Under the pieces are notes generated by a model. The model was not told where the DNA came from, did no database searches, and was given only the letters and a program-made list of their open reading frames with translations. The position numbers and the translations under genes are program-made. From JAUSIF01 sp036556265 (GTDB lineage: Bacteria; Pseudomonadota; Alphaproteobacteria; Rhizobiales; Xanthobacteraceae): DNA of 56,455 bases. Positions 49,204 through 56,455 of this stretch are shown here, piece after piece (within the stretch, counting starts at the first letter, position 1; the number at the start of each line of letters is the position of its first letter). The stretch covers positions 1 to 56,455 of the forward strand of contig DATBJU010000146.1 of the NCBI GenBank assembly GCA_036556265.1, given 5' to 3'.

Positions 49204-50316
49204 TCATGCCGTGCCCCAGATCTGATCGGCGACGCTGACCACGAGCGAAAGCTTCGCCCACTGCTCGTCCTCGGTGAGCAGGTTCCCTTCCTCGGTGGAG
49301 GCGAAGCCGCACTGCGGCGAAAGGCAGAGCTGCTCGATCGGCGCATACCTGGTCGCCTCGTCGATGCGCCGCTTGATGTCATCGGGCTTTTCCAGCGCGC
49401 CCGACTTGGACGTGACGAGGCCGAGAACGATCCGCTTCTCGCCCCTGGGCACGAAGCGTAGCGGCTCGAACCCGCCCGCACGATCGGTGTCGTACTCCAG
49501 GAAGTACCCGTCGTAGTTCACTATGCCGAACAGAACTTCTGCCACTGGCTCGTATCCGCCTTCTGAAATCCAGGTCGAGCGAAAGTTGCCGCGGCAGACA
49601 TGCGTCGTGATCACCATGTCGTTCGGCTTTTCGGCGATCGCGTAGTTGATGACCTGGGCGTAGATGCCGGGCAGCTTCTCCACCTCCTCGCCGCGCTCGC
49701 GCGCCCGCTGCAGTTGTTCCGCCGAACAGAGATACGCCCACACGGTGTCATCGAGCTGCAAATAGCGGCAACCGGCGTCGTAGAACGCTCGCACGGCCTC
49801 GCGATAGACCTTGCCGAGGTCGTCGAAGAACTCCGCCATGTCCGGATACGCGCGTTCGCTGATGCTCCTGCGCCCGCCGCGGAAGTGCAGCACCGGCGGC
49901 GCCGGGATGGTCATCTTCGCCGTGGCCTTGGTGGCGGCTTTCAGGAATTTGAAATGCTCGAGAAACGCGTGGTCTTGCGGAAAACCAAGCTTGCCCGCTA
50001 CGCGAACGTTTTCCGACTTTGTTTGCACGCCCTTGAACTGGATTCCCTGGGCGGTCTCGTAGAGTTCGGCGCCATCCAACAGGTCGAAGAAGTCGAAATG
50101 CCACCAGGCGCGGCGATATTCGCCGTCGGTGATTGCTTGCAGCCCAACCTCCTCCTGCTTCTTCGCGAGCAGGCGGATTTCTTCTTCCTCGACGGCCTTG
50201 AGCTGCTCGGCCGTCAATTCGTGTTTTTCGCGCTTGGCACGCGCCGCCGCGAGTTTGCGCGAGCGCAGCAGACTGCCGACGTGGTCGGCCCGAAACGGCG
50301 GTCTGGTCTGTGCCAT
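49204..50316 (-). CDS. Short MetE-like (cobalamin-independent) methyltransferase divergent from ligM
   Basis: 370 residues covering only the catalytic barrel of cobalamin-independent methionine synthase. Zinc ligands: His239 and Cys241 (HVCRGNF), Glu274 (FLEYD) and Cys336 (SPQCGFAS). It is a close paralogue of the hpaD-linked protein at 2336-3451, sharing the D/E-H-V-G-S-L-L-R start and the S-P-Q-C-G-F-x-S-T-E-E-G-N block. It is divergent from ligM with 177 bp between them. LigM yields 5-methyl-THF, so the simplest proposal is that this protein moves that methyl to homocysteine or another thiol. Lacking the MetE N-terminal half, its donor binding is uncertain. Confidence 0.88.
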   Translation of the reverse strand: MAQTRPPFRADHVGSLLRSRKLAAARAKREKHELTAEQLKAVEEEEIRLLAKKQEEVGLQAITDGEYRRAWWHFDFFDLLDGAELYETAQGIQFKGVQTKSENVRVAGKLGFPQDHAFLEHFKFLKAATKATAKMTIPAPPVLHFRGGRRSISERAYPDMAEFFDDLGKVYREAVRAFYDAGCRYLQLDDTVWAYLCSAEQLQRARERGEEVEKLPGIYAQVINYAIAEKPNDMVITTHVCRGNFRSTWISEGGYEPVAEVLFGIVNYDGYFLEYDTDRAGGFEPLRFVPRGEKRIVLGLVTSKSGALEKPDDIKRRIDEATRYAPIEQLCLSPQCGFASTEEGNLLTEDEQWAKLSLVVSVADQIWGTA

Positions 50317-50493
50317 TTCCCGGATCCTCGGTGGGGCTCGGCAGACTATCCCACCTCGGGCGGCGATGGTGGGCCGCCCCCCATTCCGCGTTGTCGCGGG
50401 GCGCTCAGCCGCCTTCCTATCTCTCGGGGCTTGAGTTAGGTTCCGCCTGACCCCCGGTAACAGCTGGCCCGCGTCAGGAGGTTACGAAAAGCT
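50317..50493. promoter_or_regulatory. 177-bp divergent control region, MetE-like gene / ligM
   Basis: The shared upstream region of two genes that probably act in one methyl relay. It is G/C-rich with ggcgg...ccgcc type inverted segments. The ligM SD aggaggt is at 50476-50482. I see no convincing sigma-70 boxes or operator palindrome. Confidence 0.4.
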
Positions 50494-51900
50494 ATGGCGT
50501 ACAAGAACCTGGAGGAGAAGCTCAAGGCGGCCGGAAATCCGGTCCAGATGCTGCGGAATTCGCAGATCGGCGCATACGTCTACCCGGTCGTGGCGCCGGA
50601 ATTCACGAACTGGCGCGACGAGCAGCGGGCATGGGCGCAGACCTGCGTCCTGTACGACCAGTCGCACCACATGGTGAACCTGTTTGTGCGGGGCAAGGAC
50701 GCACTCAAGCTGCTGTCGCATCTCGCCACAAACTCGTTCAAGAACTTCACGGTCAACAAGGCGAAGCAATTCGCGCCGGTGAGTTACGACGGCTACGTGA
50801 TCGGCGACGGCATCCTGTTTTACATGGGGGAGAACGATCTCCTTTACGTCGGTCGCAATCCGGCAGCCAACTGGATCGAATTCCACGCCAAGACCGGCGG
50901 CTATGACGTGCAGACGGAGTACGACGACCGCTCGCCGTCACGCCCGATGGGGAAACCGGTCTTACGCAAGTTCTACCGCTACCAAATTCAGGGGCCGAAC
51001 GCCGAGCAGGTCATCACCAAGCTCAACGGCGGCCCCTTCGCAGGAATCAAGTTCTTCAATATGGGTGAGATCAAGATCGCCGGCCGCAAAGTGCGTGCGC
51101 TTCGCCACGGCATGGCCGGAGCTCCGGGCCTGGAAGTCTGGGGACCCTATGAGCAGGGCGATGAGATCAAGGCGGCGATCCTCGACGCCGGCAAGGACTT
51201 TGGCATGGTACCGGTTGGTGCGCGCGCGTACGCCACCAACACGCTCGAGTCCGGCTGGATTCCCTCGCCGGTACCGGCGGTCTACACCGGCACCAAGATG
51301 AAGCCCTACCGCGAGTGGCTGCCGATCACGAGTTACGAGGCGAATGCGAGCCTCGGCGGCAGCTTCGTCTCGAGCAAGATCGAGGACTACTACACGACGC
51401 CCTACGAACTCGGCTATTCCGGCTTCACCAAGTTCGACCACGACTTCATCGGTATGGAAGCGCTGAAGGCGATGGAGGGCAAGGTCCGTCGCACCAAGGT
51501 GACCTTCGCTTGGGACAACAAGGACGTTGTCAGAATCCTCGAGTCGATGTTCGCCCCTTACGGTGAGAACTACAAGACGATCGACCTGCCGCTATCGAAC
51601 TACGCGTCGAGCTCCTTCGACTCGATCACGCACGGCGGCAAGGTGGTCGGCGCTTCGATGTTCAGCGGCTACAGCTCCAACGAGCGCAAGATGCTGTCGC
51701 TCGGCTTCGTCGAAGAACAGTACGCAAAGCCCGGCACCCAGCTCACGCTTGTGTGGGGCGAAGAGAACGGCGGCACCAAGAAGACCACGGTCGAGCGCCA
51801 CAAGCAGACCGAGTTGAAGGTGATGGTCGGACCGACGCCATACGCGCAGCAGGCGCGTGAGACGTATCACGAAGGGTGGCGTACGGCTGCCAACCAGTAA
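50494..51900 (+). CDS. ligM: Tetrahydrofolate-dependent vanillate/3-O-methylgallate O-demethylase
   Basis: 468-residue GcvT-fold methyltransferase, collinear with Sphingobium SYK-6 LigM from R-N-S-Q-I-G-A-Y-V-Y (21-30) through D-D-R-S-P-S-R-P-M-G-K-P (144-155), R-H-G-M-A-G-A-P-G-L-E and N-T-L-E-S-G-W-I-P-S-P to the C-terminus. Arg121 and Tyr246 align with the LigM catalytic residues Arg122 and Tyr247 as I recall them. It transfers the aryl methoxyl methyl to THF, giving protocatechuate or gallate plus 5-methyl-THF. It is followed by a strong terminator, so it is monocistronic. The substrate choice (vanillate, methylgallate or another) is not certain. Confidence 0.88.
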   Translation: MAYKNLEEKLKAAGNPVQMLRNSQIGAYVYPVVAPEFTNWRDEQRAWAQTCVLYDQSHHMVNLFVRGKDALKLLSHLATNSFKNFTVNKAKQFAPVSYDGYVIGDGILFYMGENDLLYVGRNPAANWIEFHAKTGGYDVQTEYDDRSPSRPMGKPVLRKFYRYQIQGPNAEQVITKLNGGPFAGIKFFNMGEIKIAGRKVRALRHGMAGAPGLEVWGPYEQGDEIKAAILDAGKDFGMVPVGARAYATNTLESGWIPSPVPAVYTGTKMKPYREWLPITSYEANASLGGSFVSSKIEDYYTTPYELGYSGFTKFDHDFIGMEALKAMEGKVRRTKVTFAWDNKDVVRILESMFAPYGENYKTIDLPLSNYASSSFDSITHGGKVVGASMFSGYSSNERKMLSLGFVEEQYAKPGTQLTLVWGEENGGTKKTTVERHKQTELKVMVGPTPYAQQARETYHEGWRTAANQ

Positions 51901-51920
51901 GGGCGTTCACTTTGATGATG

Positions 51921-51946
51921 AAGGGCCGGCCATGCAGCCGGCCTTT
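51921..51946 (+). terminator. Rho-independent terminator of ligM
   Basis: 10-bp stem aagggccggc/gccggccttt (one G-T pair) with loop catgca, followed by cactttttg. It lies 21 bp after the ligM stop. Confidence 0.85.
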
Positions 51947-52119
51947 CACTTTTTGCTGATTATTTTCGCAACCGTCGGGTAACGAAGCGGGCCTTTGCCG
52001 CGTACCCCTCACGGGGCCCACGGATTGCGCACTTTTCGGAACTGTCGCGCGTGCTGTCCGTTGTGTTGATTGGCTGCTGAAGCAGGGTGTCAGGAGCGTG
52101 TCTCAACAAGGTTGCCCCG

Positions 52120-52132
52120 CGTCAACTTGACG
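52120..52132. promoter_or_regulatory. Palindrome CGTCAA-C-TTGACG upstream of egtB
   Basis: A perfect 6-bp inverted repeat around one central base, flanked by ccc and ggg, 68 bp upstream of the egtB ATG within the 253-bp stretch after the ligM terminator. It could be an operator or a short hairpin. I see no other clear signal in 51947-52199 beyond a CTGCT-GA-AGCAG repeat at 52073-52084. Confidence 0.4.
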
Positions 52133-52199
52133 GGGTAAGCAATCGCAAGCTGCGCTGCGCCCTCAAGCATAAGTCGCTCCGCGGTCGGAACGGGAGGGA

Positions 52200-53450
52200 A
52201 TGATGAGCGCCGTGTCCCAGGCAATCGATCGCGGCCGAGCCGCGGCACAGCCGGAATCTGCCCGCGATACCCGCGCGCGTTGGCTCGAGGCATTCCGCGC
52301 GGTCCGCGGCGAGACCGAGCGGCGCGCGTCGCCTCTCTCGCCGGAAGATCAGCAGATCCAGTCGATGCCCGACGCGAGCCCGACCAAGTGGCATCGCGCG
52401 CACACGACCTGGTTCTTCGAGCAGTTCCTGCTCGTCCCGAACGTCCCTGGATACACAGTCTTCGACGAGCGCTTCGCCTTCCTATTCAACTCCTATTATG
52501 TCGCCGCGGGTCCCCGTCATGCTCGTCCGCGGCGCGGCCTCATCACGCGGCCGACTTGCGACGACGTCGCCGCTTTTCGTGCGCACGTCGATGGCGCTGT
52601 AGCGGACCTGATCACGAACGCGCCGGATCCCGTGTTTGCGAAGATCGTGCCCGTCCTCGAAATCGGGCTGCACCACGAGCAGCAGCATCAGGAATTGATC
52701 AGCACCGATATTCTCCACGCCTTCGCGCAAAATCCGACTGATCCCGTCTATCAGCGCGATTGGCGGATGCCCACCGCGGCGGGCAAGCGGCAATTCGTCG
52801 ATCTGCCTGCGGGCGTCCATTCCATCGGTCACAGCGGCGAGGGTTTTTGCTTCGACAACGAGGAGCCCGCGCACCGCGAGTTGATCGAGCCGGTCAAGAT
52901 TTCGCGCTCGCTTGTCACCAACCGCGAGTGGCTCGAGTTCATCGCCGGTGGCGGATATTCCACCGCCTCGCTTTGGCTGTCCGACGCCTGGGCCATGATC
53001 GGCGCCGAAGGCTGGAACGCACCGGGCTATTGGCGCGAGCGGGACGGCAAGTGGTTTCAGTTCACGCCCGCCGGGTTGCGTCCAGTCGATCCGGCGGCGC
53101 CCGTGTGTCATGTGAGCTACTACGAGGCCGATGCGTTCGCGCGCTGGGCCGGCAAGCATCTGCCCACCGAGTCCGAATGGGAGGTGGCAGCGCGCCACGA
53201 CCTGATCGACGACGCCTTCGGCATCGTCTGGCAGTGGACGCGGAGCGCGTACCTTCCTTATCCCGGCTATCGCGCTCCGGCTGGCGCGATTGGTGAGTAC
53301 AATGGAAAGTTCATGGTCAACCAGATGGTGTTGCGCGGCTCCTCATTCGCAACGCCTGAAGGCCACGCGCGCCTGACCTACCGCAACTTCTTCTATCCGC
53401 CGCACCGGTGGCAATTCACCGGGCTTCGTCTCGCCGAATACGGCGGTTGA
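52200..53450 (+). CDS. egtB: Ergothioneine biosynthesis protein EgtB (hercynine sulfoxide synthase)
   Basis: 416 residues: an N-terminal DinB-like domain (about 25-180) and a C-terminal FGE-sulfatase-type domain (about 195-415). The iron ligands are expected at His65 or His68 (KWHRAHTT) and His159/His163 (HHEQQHQE), the 4-residue spacing matching EgtB. It couples hercynine and a thiol (gamma-Glu-Cys or Cys) with O2. The SD gggaggg precedes a tandem ATG at 52200/52203. It is followed by egtD, 41 bp on; egtA, egtC and egtE are not in the window. Confidence 0.93.
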   Translation: MMSAVSQAIDRGRAAAQPESARDTRARWLEAFRAVRGETERRASPLSPEDQQIQSMPDASPTKWHRAHTTWFFEQFLLVPNVPGYTVFDERFAFLFNSYYVAAGPRHARPRRGLITRPTCDDVAAFRAHVDGAVADLITNAPDPVFAKIVPVLEIGLHHEQQHQELISTDILHAFAQNPTDPVYQRDWRMPTAAGKRQFVDLPAGVHSIGHSGEGFCFDNEEPAHRELIEPVKISRSLVTNREWLEFIAGGGYSTASLWLSDAWAMIGAEGWNAPGYWRERDGKWFQFTPAGLRPVDPAAPVCHVSYYEADAFARWAGKHLPTESEWEVAARHDLIDDAFGIVWQWTRSAYLPYPGYRAPAGAIGEYNGKFMVNQMVLRGSSFATPEGHARLTYRNFFYPPHRWQFTGLRLAEYGG

Positions 53451-53491
53451 TCCAACTTCGCTGCGCGGATTTCCGGGAGCAGGAGATATTC

Positions 53492-54475
53492 ATGACCTCG
53501 CTCGCAAATGCTTTGCTTCGCTCCGAGCCGGAGGAGGACGCGCGCGCAGCTTTTGCCCGCGACGTGGTCACCGGCTTGACCGCGTCGCGCAAGACCCTCC
53601 GACCGAAATATTTCTACGATGAGGAAGGTTCGCGCCTGTTCGAAGAGATCACCCAGGTCCCGGAGTATTACCCGACGCGCACCGAGATCGGCATTCTGGA
53701 AAAATACGGCAGGGACATTGCGCAGCTCATTCCCGCCGGCGGCGCGCTTGTCGAGTTCGGTAGCGGTTCGAGCGTGAAGATCCGCACGATTGTGCGCGCG
53801 CTCGACAAGCTCGAAGTCTACGTGCCGGTCGACATCTCTGCGGACTTCCTCGTGGGCGAGGCTGCGGCGCTGCAAGGCGACTTTCCGAAGATACGGGTGC
53901 TTCCGGTCGCAGCCGATTTCACCCGGCCGTTCGCGCTGCCCGCCGCGGCGGCGAGGCGACCGCGCGTCGGATTCTTTCCGGGCTCCACGATTGGCAACTT
54001 CGAGCCAGGCGAGGCCGAGAATTTCCTGCGCCACGCAGCGCGCATTCTCGGCTCCGGCGCGCATTTCGTCATCGGAGTCGACCTGATCAAGGACGCCCGC
54101 GTCCTGCACGCGGCCTACAATGACGCCGCCGGCGTGACCGCGCGGTTCAATCTGAATTTGCTCGCCCGCATCAACCGCGAGCTTGGCGCGAATTTCGATC
54201 TCGACGCATTCGAACACTGCGCAATCTTCAACGACAAGCGCTCGCGCGTCGAGATGCATCTCGTCAGCCGCGCGCGCCAGCGCGTGTCGGTGTACGGCCG
54301 CAAGGTCGAATTCGAGGCGGGGGAAACGATCCACACCGAGTGCAGCTACAAATACACGCTGTCGGGCTTCGGCGCGCTCGCGCGCCGCACTGGCTGGACT
54401 CCGGTGCAGAGCTGGACCGACGAGCGCGGATATTTCTCGGTCCATGCCCTCGCGTTGCGCGAACGCCCGCATTGA
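53492..54475 (+). CDS. egtD: L-histidine N-alpha-methyltransferase EgtD
   Basis: 327-residue SAM-dependent enzyme that trimethylates histidine to hercynine, the substrate for EgtB. The family N-terminal K-Y-F-Y-D-E-E-G-S-R-L-F motif, the SAM motif V-E-F-G-S-G-S-S-V-K and the G-F-F-P-G-S-T-I-G-N-F motif are present. The start at 53492 has caggaga 5 bp upstream; the longer frame overlaps egtB out of frame. Three SAM are used per product, a further methyl demand in this locus. It forms an operon with egtB. Confidence 0.95.
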   Translation: MTSLANALLRSEPEEDARAAFARDVVTGLTASRKTLRPKYFYDEEGSRLFEEITQVPEYYPTRTEIGILEKYGRDIAQLIPAGGALVEFGSGSSVKIRTIVRALDKLEVYVPVDISADFLVGEAAALQGDFPKIRVLPVAADFTRPFALPAAAARRPRVGFFPGSTIGNFEPGEAENFLRHAARILGSGAHFVIGVDLIKDARVLHAAYNDAAGVTARFNLNLLARINRELGANFDLDAFEHCAIFNDKRSRVEMHLVSRARQRVSVYGRKVEFEAGETIHTECSYKYTLSGFGALARRTGWTPVQSWTDERGYFSVHALALRERPH

Positions 54476-54571
54476 AGGCTTGCGCGTTCGGCATGCGACC
54501 GATCGCGCCAGATGACATCCGCTCCGCGACCCTCTAGAACCGCGCCCTGATCAGGAAAGGGGCGCGGGCTC

Positions 54572-55441
54572 ATGAAGATTGTCGGTTTTGAAGCGAAGGA
54601 AGGCCTGCGCCTTGGCGTGGTGGAAGGCGATCAGGTCATCGACCTGCAGGCGGTGGATGCGAATCTCCCCGCGGATCTCCGGCAGGTTCTCACGAAAAGC
54701 AGCGACCTGAAGTCGCTCGCGGACCTTGCCAAGCGCGCCCCGGCGTCCGCCCGCAAGCCATTGAAAGGCTTGAAATATGCGCTGCCGGTGGCCAGCCCCG
54801 GCAAGGTCATCTGCCTCGGACTGAACTACCTCGAGCACGTCAAGGAAGGTGTCAACCGCGACAACATCCCGAAATTCCCGACGATCTTCATGCGCTGCAC
54901 GACGTCGCTTGTCGCGCACGAGCGGCCGACGATCCGGCCGCGCGTTTCCGAGACGTTCGATTACGAGGCCGAGCTCGTGCTGATCGTCGGCAAGCGCGCG
55001 CGGCATCTGACCATGAGCAATGCGTATGCCTGCATTGCGGGTTACTCGTGCTTCAACGACGGCTCGATCCGCGAGTTCCAGCGCCGTACCACGCAGTGGG
55101 ATATGGGCAAGAATTTCGACGCGACCGGCGGCTTCGGTCCGTGGATGGTGACGGCGGACGAGTTGCCCGCAGGCGCCAAGGGCCTGAAGATCGAAAGCCG
55201 CCTCAACGGCCAGCTCATGCAGTCGGACAACACCGACAACATGATGTTCCCGATCGCCGAGACGCTCGTCGACATCACCCAGGGCATGACGCTCGAGCCC
55301 GGCGACCTCGTCGTTACCGGGACGCCATCAGGAGTCGGCTTCGCGCGCAAGCCGCCGGTATGGATGAAAGCCGGCGACACGATCGAGATCGAGATCGAGA
55401 AGGTCGGTCTGCTCAGGAATCCGGTGGAAGACGAGAAATAA
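54572..55441 (+). CDS. Fumarylacetoacetate hydrolase-family protein
   Basis: 289-residue FAH-fold enzyme. A short N-terminal domain (1-70) precedes the catalytic domain with metal-binding Glu in D-Y-E-A-E-L-V-L-I-V-G-K, N-D-G-S-I-R-E and V-V-T-G-T-P-S-G-V-G. Such proteins act on acylpyruvates, 2-oxo-enoates or related diketo acids. It is paralogous to the hpaG product at 7421 but sits alone, 96 bp after egtD, with its own start M-K-I-V-G-F. Substrate not recognisable. Confidence 0.87.
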   Translation: MKIVGFEAKEGLRLGVVEGDQVIDLQAVDANLPADLRQVLTKSSDLKSLADLAKRAPASARKPLKGLKYALPVASPGKVICLGLNYLEHVKEGVNRDNIPKFPTIFMRCTTSLVAHERPTIRPRVSETFDYEAELVLIVGKRARHLTMSNAYACIAGYSCFNDGSIREFQRRTTQWDMGKNFDATGGFGPWMVTADELPAGAKGLKIESRLNGQLMQSDNTDNMMFPIAETLVDITQGMTLEPGDLVVTGTPSGVGFARKPPVWMKAGDTIEIEIEKVGLLRNPVEDEK

Positions 55442-55575
55442 CTCCGCTCTGCAGGGCTGAGCCACCCTGCAGCCTTCGGAACAGCTTCGTCGAGGCCGCA
55501 ACGGTTGCGCCTGGGCCGCGCCCATCCGAGTGCTCGCTTTTCTCGACTGCGATGCCGTTATACTTTGCTCCGGCG

Positions 55576-56455
55576 ATGAATGTCGACCGGTCGAAGAGAC
55601 TCCAGTGGGGCCGCGACTCGTTCGGGCGGCGCAGTTGGGCGGAGGCCTATCGAGCGCTCTCGCAGATTGATGATGCCGAACCGCTCGCTGTTGAGGATCT
55701 CGAATGCCTCGCCACGGCGGCGTATCTGATCGGCCGCGATGACGACTATTTGAAGTCCCTTGAGCGGGCGCACCACGCTCATTTGACGGCCGGCGACACC
55801 GAGCGGGCGGCGCGTTGCGCGTTCTGGATCGGGCTCCGGCTCGTCTTCCGCGGCGAGATGGGCCCGGCGACCGGATGGTTCGGCCGCGCGCGGCGCCTGC
55901 TCGAGGAGCATGCGCGCGACTGCGTCGAGCAGGGTTACCTGATGCTGCCCCTCGTCGAGCAGCATCTCGGGGGCGGCAAGTGGGCGGAGGCATCCGATTT
56001 CGCGGCGCAGGCGGCCGCGATCGGCAGCCGCTTCCGCGATCCTGAGCTCGTGTCCATCGCTCTGCATTTGCAGGGGCGCGCGCTGTTGCGTTCGCAAAAG
56101 GTCGAGCAGGGCCTGGCGCTGCTGGACGAGTCGATGGTGTCGGTGACCGCCGGCGAGCTGTCCCCCATCGTGACCGGGCTCGTGTACTGCAGCGTGATCG
56201 ACGCCTGTCAGCAGGTGTACGCGTTTCGCCGCGCCGGTGAATGGACGGCCGCGCTGGCGCGCTGGTGCGCCGAGCAGCCGGAGCTCGTTGCCTTCACCGA
56301 CCAGTGCTTGGTGCATCGCTCCGAGATTTTGCAGCTGCACGGTGCCTGGAACGATGCGATCGAGGAGGCGAGGCGCGCCTGCACGCGATTTGCGAATCGG
56401 GACGATCAGCGGATCTCGGCCGCGGCCTATTATCAGCAGGGAGAGGTTCATCGGC
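55576..56455 (+). CDS. TPR-rich LuxR-type regulator, N-terminal part
   Basis: Open frame of 293 codons from ATG 55576 to the window edge with no stop, so the gene is truncated. The protein starts M-N-V-D-R-S-K-R-L and contains helical repeats, including E-R-A-A-R-C-A-F-W-I-G-L-R-L, V-S-I-A-L-H-L-Q-G-R-A-L-L and a V-Y-C-S-V-I-D-A-C-Q-Q-V segment. These match a family of actinobacterial and alphaproteobacterial regulators with TPR repeats followed by a LuxR HTH (here beyond the edge). DNA-binding is thus inferred. An opposing open frame on the minus strand is a shadow. Confidence 0.75.
   Translation, partial: MNVDRSKRLQWGRDSFGRRSWAEAYRALSQIDDAEPLAVEDLECLATAAYLIGRDDDYLKSLERAHHAHLTAGDTERAARCAFWIGLRLVFRGEMGPATGWFGRARRLLEEHARDCVEQGYLMLPLVEQHLGGGKWAEASDFAAQAAAIGSRFRDPELVSIALHLQGRALLRSQKVEQGLALLDESMVSVTAGELSPIVTGLVYCSVIDACQQVYAFRRAGEWTAALARWCAEQPELVAFTDQCLVHRSEILQLHGAWNDAIEEARRACTRFANRDDQRISAAAYYQQGEVHR

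Noticed and set aside
55558..56451. 297-codon minus-strand frame at the right edge
   Set aside because: The plus-strand frame from 55576 encodes a recognisable TPR-regulator family, open to the window edge. The minus-strand product has no family features.
1..56455. Search for tRNA, rRNA, insertion sequences, integrases, toxin-antitoxin or phage genes
   Set aside because: No T-loop-like motifs, transposase or integrase proteins or flanking target duplications were seen. The window looks like stable chromosome.

Overview
The window is GC-rich, densely coding DNA from an alphaproteobacterium, most likely a soil Hyphomicrobiales of the Nitrobacteraceae/Xanthobacteraceae type. This is inferred from strong G/C at third codon positions, REP-like inverted repeats typical of that group, a small cytosolic protein common in Bradyrhizobium relatives, an HWE-family sensor kinase, a formate dehydrogenase beta subunit fused as in Methylorubrum, and many solute-binding-protein transporters. 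I see no tRNA, rRNA, CRISPR array, insertion sequence or phage gene. The window reads as a chromosomal catabolic region, not a mobile island.

Layout. 1-2236: TRAP transporter dctPQM (minus strand) and a divergent GlcG/HbpS-like gene. 2336-8272: homoprotocatechuate (3,4-dihydroxyphenylacetate) meta-cleavage genes in two divergent arms. One arm is hpaF-hpaE-hpaD plus a short MetE-like methyltransferase; the other is a DapA-like lyase plus hpaG. 8393-17791: housekeeping and envelope genes: a small protein, an HWE histidine kinase, an exported PCMT, a dehydrogenase, dgkA with an LTA-synthase-like phosphoglycerol transferase, a GST, a cupin and a degenerate HtrA-like protein. 17567-21885 (minus): a small membrane protein, a 3-hydroxyisobutyrate-dehydrogenase-like gene, an M24-fold protein lacking one metal ligand, a membrane protein and a second MetE-like protein. 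22296-37054: tctCBA transporter, a GntR regulator, and an oxalate/formate pathway (oxc, frc, 10-formyl-THF hydrolase, fhs, NAD-linked formate dehydrogenase). 37064-42391: an amidohydrolase, then a minus-strand operon for the lower gallate/protocatechuate 4,5-cleavage pathway (galD, galB, galC/ligK, a DUF1932 dehydrogenase, ligI). 42547-44499: metK and a DUF3237 gene. 44626-49125: a hydroxycinnamate-type CoA-ligase operon (hydratase, ligase, SDR, thioesterase) with a convergent MarR regulator. 49204-51900: a third MetE-like gene divergent from a LigM-type tetrahydrofolate-dependent O-demethylase. 52200-54475: egtB-egtD (ergothioneine). 54572-56455: an FAH-family gene and a truncated TPR-type regulator.

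How it fits together. The theme is lignin-derived methoxylated aromatics plus one-carbon metabolism. The CoA-ligase operon would shorten the side chain of ferulate-like acids. LigM would demethylate vanillate or 3-O-methylgallate onto tetrahydrofolate. The gal/lig operon would take the 4,5-cleavage products to pyruvate and oxaloacetate. hpaDEFG would handle homoprotocatechuate. Fhs, the formyl-THF hydrolase and formate dehydrogenase handle C1 units, also fed by oxalate via Oxc/Frc. MetK would use methionine. Two closely related short MetE-like proteins each sit beside a catechol-producing or catechol-cleaving step, one with LigM and one in the hpaD operon. The most interesting hypothesis here is that they move methyl groups released from methoxy-aromatics to a thiol acceptor, giving a corrinoid-free demethylation route.
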